Shown here one piece after another: positions 61,139-64,000 of a DNA stretch of 64,000 nt; position 1 is the first letter of the stretch; every line of letters starts with the position of its first letter. This DNA comes from Phaeodactylum tricornutum CCAP 1055/1. Lineage: Eukaryota > Bacillariophyta > Bacillariophyceae > Surirellales > Neidiaceae. The position numbers and the translations under genes are program-made. Below the pieces are notes generated by a model. The model was not told where the DNA came from. It made no database searches and saw only the letters and a list, made by a program, of their open reading frames with translations. The stretch is from the NCBI RefSeq assembly GCF_000150955.2, contig NC_011686.1, forward strand, positions 124,001 to 188,000, in the 5' to 3' direction.

Positions 61139-62809
61139 TCAAAACCATAACTTGACTTTGCTTTCGGGCGTCACCGGTACAGGCTTGCCTTTTTGTTGCT
61201 GTTCTGGTGTAATGGGTGGGTCCGAAACAGTTGATTTCCCCCCACGACGCCCACGAGCTGCTAGAAGCGCATTGGCTTGTCCAGCCCGTCCAATGAGGGC
61301 TTCTACACTGTCAGTCTCCATTTTACGAACTTCTGGCTCGAACGGGGGTGACCTCGGAATCGGACCGCTCGCTGCGCCTTCTTGCCACATTCGAGATTCA
61401 ATTTGTTTCAAAAAGTGCTGCTGTGGTCCAATGACACACCCCGGTCGGCAAATACGCATCCAGCCAATAGCTTCGGCAGCGGTGAAACGATAGTGCTTCA
61501 TTAGGTAGGCACCAATACATGTACCCGTCCGCCCCAACCCAGCTTTGCAGTGTACCGCAAATGCCTTACCGGTCGGTACCGATTCAAACCCGTCTAGAAC
61601 TTGTTGCAATATCCTCATGGGCGGGCAGGAACCATCAATGAAGAAAGCCTCCATATGGCGAATACCCGCTTGCTCAAAGTCTTGTTCGTGATATAGTTTC
61701 TTATTGAGTCGGACGACGAGCTCAACTTTCTTCCGTTGAAAATATGGAATGTAATCGGCCGGGGCAAGTGTACAGTAGCCTTCCGGCGACACGTGGCGTT
61801 CGAACGATGGCCCCGCAAAGGCCAAAATTTTATCTTTGACGATCCAATTTAAATCGCCATTCTGTGAAGGACGAGAAGATAGTGTGTGTGTGTGAGGTCG
61901 ATGGACGGCAGCGAAACCAACCGAGCAGGCCGCGACTCGATAGCCCGTTGCAACGTACTTCAACTTGCTCAAAATGTTCGTATTCTTCCACGTCGAAAGA
62001 TTTCTCGTCGTAAAATCCCAAGGATCGGGCTTTGTGCATGCCACGCAAACAATCCATGACGGTGAGATCATACGTGCATGCCACTGGTGAAGCGTCGTGA
62101 AAGGGTGGTAACGGACCAATCGTCAAGATTCCTTGTGATCGCGATACGGGCGAAGCCGAAGCGCCGGTTTCTCCTTGGTTGCTTCCACATCCATGATTGA
62201 GAGTGCTGTTGTCGTCCGGAGCGTCGGTGGATGTTTGCTCCGTCAAGGCCGAATCGAAACCGCAAAAGGCCTGTTCCGGAGATCGATGCAGGTACACAAT
62301 TTGCCAAGCACAAATCAAAAAGATGGCGTTGGCGCGTTTGGCGGGTACCGTGTTGGAATAAAAGCACACGACGGGGAATTTGTGTAACTTGTCTTGTAAT
62401 TTTAGGGCGAAACGCGAGAATTGCCCTAGATTCAAGGGACCGAAATCGAGAAAGAAATTCCAGTACACGAGTTCGTGGTCCATGTTGAAAAAGTGAATCT
62501 GCTTCTTTTCCACCGTGTCGTTGGTAGCCTTGGTTTTGCGCGGTGTCGACGCGAGGATATTGTGGGACGGTGGAGGTGCTTTGAGAGCCGCGTAGTACAG
62601 TCGATCCTAGAGGGTGCCCCGCCCGGAAGAAACAGGACGAAAATCAGAACAAGGGGATGTACACGACGACGACGACGATGACGACCACTGTAACCGGAGA
62701 CTTATTGTTGCTCCATTCCATTCACACTACGTACCGGTAGAATCTCCACGGCCCCCTTGAGTGGATTTTTGGACCGAATGGTTCCCGAAATTTTCGGTGG
62801 CGGCATCAT
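61139..62809 (-). CDS. CDC14: CDC14-type dual-specificity phosphatase
   Basis: Three exons, 62809-62735, 62606-61959 and 61861-61139, with introns of 128 nt (GTACGT to TCTAG, phase 0) and 97 nt (GTACGT to CACAG, phase 0), give 481 residues. The splices rebuild VEILPDRLYYAAL and EHFEQVENGDLNWIV, both family hallmarks. The N-terminal domain holds FFNMDHELVYWNFFLDFGPL and LGQFSRFALKL. The catalytic domain has the signature HCKAGLGRTGT, with Cys346 and Arg352, and the CDC14-typical RICRPGCVIGPQQHFL. CDC14 removes phosphate from Cdk sites and acts in mitotic exit, cytokinesis and ciliary functions. A Ser/Asp/Asn-rich loop of about 60 residues interrupts the N-terminal domain. The basic C-terminal tail ends KVKLWF. 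Confidence 0.93.
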
Positions 62810-63893
62810 TTGGCCAAAAATGGAAATTGTACAATCGGTAAGAGGCACCTACTCTAAAAGCAATGATCTTGTAGGATACCAGAGGTGCGAGCGTTAGAGG
62901 GGTGAATGGAGTGGCACCGTTGCTGTCGAATCGGATTGCCGTTGGTTTTCCGAACGAGTCTAAAAGCCTCTGGTCAATTCTGAAATGAACTGCAAGTTGA
63001 CGAAACTAGTATGCAACGACAATTGTCTTGGAGAAAGCTGTGTAGATCGACCTCGATGATCCCGCCGAAACGCACCACTGGTTCAGTTCAAACAGAGAGC
63101 CACGAACAGTTGTGTGTTGGTGGTGCTGTCTTTAGCACCTCGGATGAACACCGTTTTGAGTCTGTATGTGTATACACACTATAGATGGTTATTTTTCCCA
63201 ACGCTTGCCTACGGAGGCTTCACGGTACCACCCGGGGCGCGGGTGTGTTCCGTGATGGTACCTACTGTATGTGTGTACTCCCGGGTGTCATACACATTTC
63301 GTGTCGGGAATCCTTGGACCTCCTGGTTCCGCGCTTCCACAACCACCGTGTCTCGACGAGGTTGGCCCCTTCCAAACTACGCTGTCGCGCAGGGAGAAAA
63401 AGACGATGACTCCGGACGTTGAGTGATAGGTTTGTTAGGAAGACGAGACATCCGCAAAGGAGTCAAAAGGGCGTCATCTCCCTATGTAACTGCAGGGGTA
63501 GCTACTTTTCCACGGATTCTAGCGAAGACGATCTGTCCGAGACGTAGACAAAGCTTATGTGTTTCGAACAGTCTCTTGCATCAGTTGAAAAATATAGCCT
63601 CGCTCCTCGTATTCCATACGGCACCGTACCAAGAACTCACTTTCAACGCTTACAGTTAGTTAGCTTCCCTTGTTTAGGAGTACGCACTCACCGTAATTAC
63701 GCGGTATTTTACAGTTAGATGTGGTCGAGAGGTTGTCATCGTGTCTGTGTCTGTCCGCAAATTCACGATTCCGTGCACATTCTCGATGGAGACAAGTCAC
63801 AGTCAGCAAGACTTTTTCCCTTCCCAGAGAACCTCCGCCTTCGTTTCGATTTCGGTCCAGAGTCGGTCGGCCTTTCCACATCCGGGGTCGGCC
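62810..63893. other. Right intergenic region
   Basis: 5' flank of CDC14 and further sequence without a recognised gene. It holds TTACAGTTAG at about 63653 and 63713 and TCACAGTCA at 63797-63805. Frames of up to 102 codons are not supported. Confidence 0.4.
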
Positions 63894-64000
63894 ATGAAGA
63901 AAGAACTGCCGATAGCACCTTTGACTTCCATTCTCGTCTTTCTCACATACTCACAGTCACTCATGAACGCAACAGCGGCACTTTTGTCTCTGCGGACGAC
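63894..64000 (+). CDS. Possible gene start cut by the window edge
   Basis: An open frame from ATG 63894 runs off the right edge. A second in-frame ATG at 63963 lies four bases after TCACAGTCA (63951-63959). The first 30 codons are hydrophobic (APLTSILVFLTYSQSLMNA) and could be a signal sequence. Too short to name. Confidence 0.25.
   Translation, partial: MKKELPIAPLTSILVFLTYSQSLMNATAALLSLRT

Overview
The window looks like nuclear DNA of a pennate diatom, most like Phaeodactylum tricornutum. The evidence is: compact genes with few, short introns (about 75-300 nt, donors GTAAGT, GTACGT or GTGAGT); two proteins with a diatom-type plastid-import start (signal peptide ending in an AFAP or ASAFAP cleavage motif); diatom-type families (VTC-like membrane proteins with a large C-terminal domain, orphan AAA/TPR ATPases, sulfotransferase-like type II membrane proteins); and no bacterial operon structure. 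I saw no rRNA, tRNA, CRISPR array or intact mobile element. Species assignment is inference.

Layout. 0.5-13 kb: BRO1-domain protein, a small conserved-looking protein with two UIM-like helices, a UBE2D/E-type ubiquitin-conjugating enzyme, a protein kinase with very long insertions, a GATase-fold-like protein and a TRM10-like tRNA methyltransferase. 13-21 kb: exportin-T (divergent from the TRM10-like gene) and a 1112-residue AAA/TPR ATPase. 21-31 kb, all minus strand: a membrane-anchored GH26-like glycosidase, then three tandem VTC-type genes. Two of these are DUF202 plus a lumenal propeller-like domain; the third also carries the polyphosphate polymerase (VTC4) core. 31-41 kb: secretory thioredoxin, Twinkle primase-helicase, an unidentified plastid protein divergent from a plastid histidine phosphatase, and a PH/PX/EDR2_C protein. 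41-52 kb: ankyrin/coiled-coil protein, two tandem sulfotransferase paralogs and a third diverged relative. 52-55 kb: AT-rich, gene-poor. 55-63 kb: eIF2D, two tandem cytochrome-b5-reductase-type flavoenzymes and CDC14 phosphatase. A possible gene start is cut by the right edge.

Main findings. (1) The polyphosphate locus: a polymerase fused to the VTC1-like membrane domain and to a putative lumenal propeller, with two tandem copies lacking the polymerase. (2) Two independent tandem duplications, each of which copied the 3' tail of the upstream neighbour (ankyrin gene; eIF2D gene) and left it as a decayed relic, while the duplicated gene kept a nearly or fully identical 3' half, as expected from gene conversion. 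(3) A 9-nt motif TCAC[A/T]GTCA occurs at least 15 times, mostly in intergenic DNA just upstream of genes, and the palindrome TGACGTCA occurs five times, always intergenic. (4) A kinase whose N-lobe and activation loop hold three insertions of roughly 75-240 residues.
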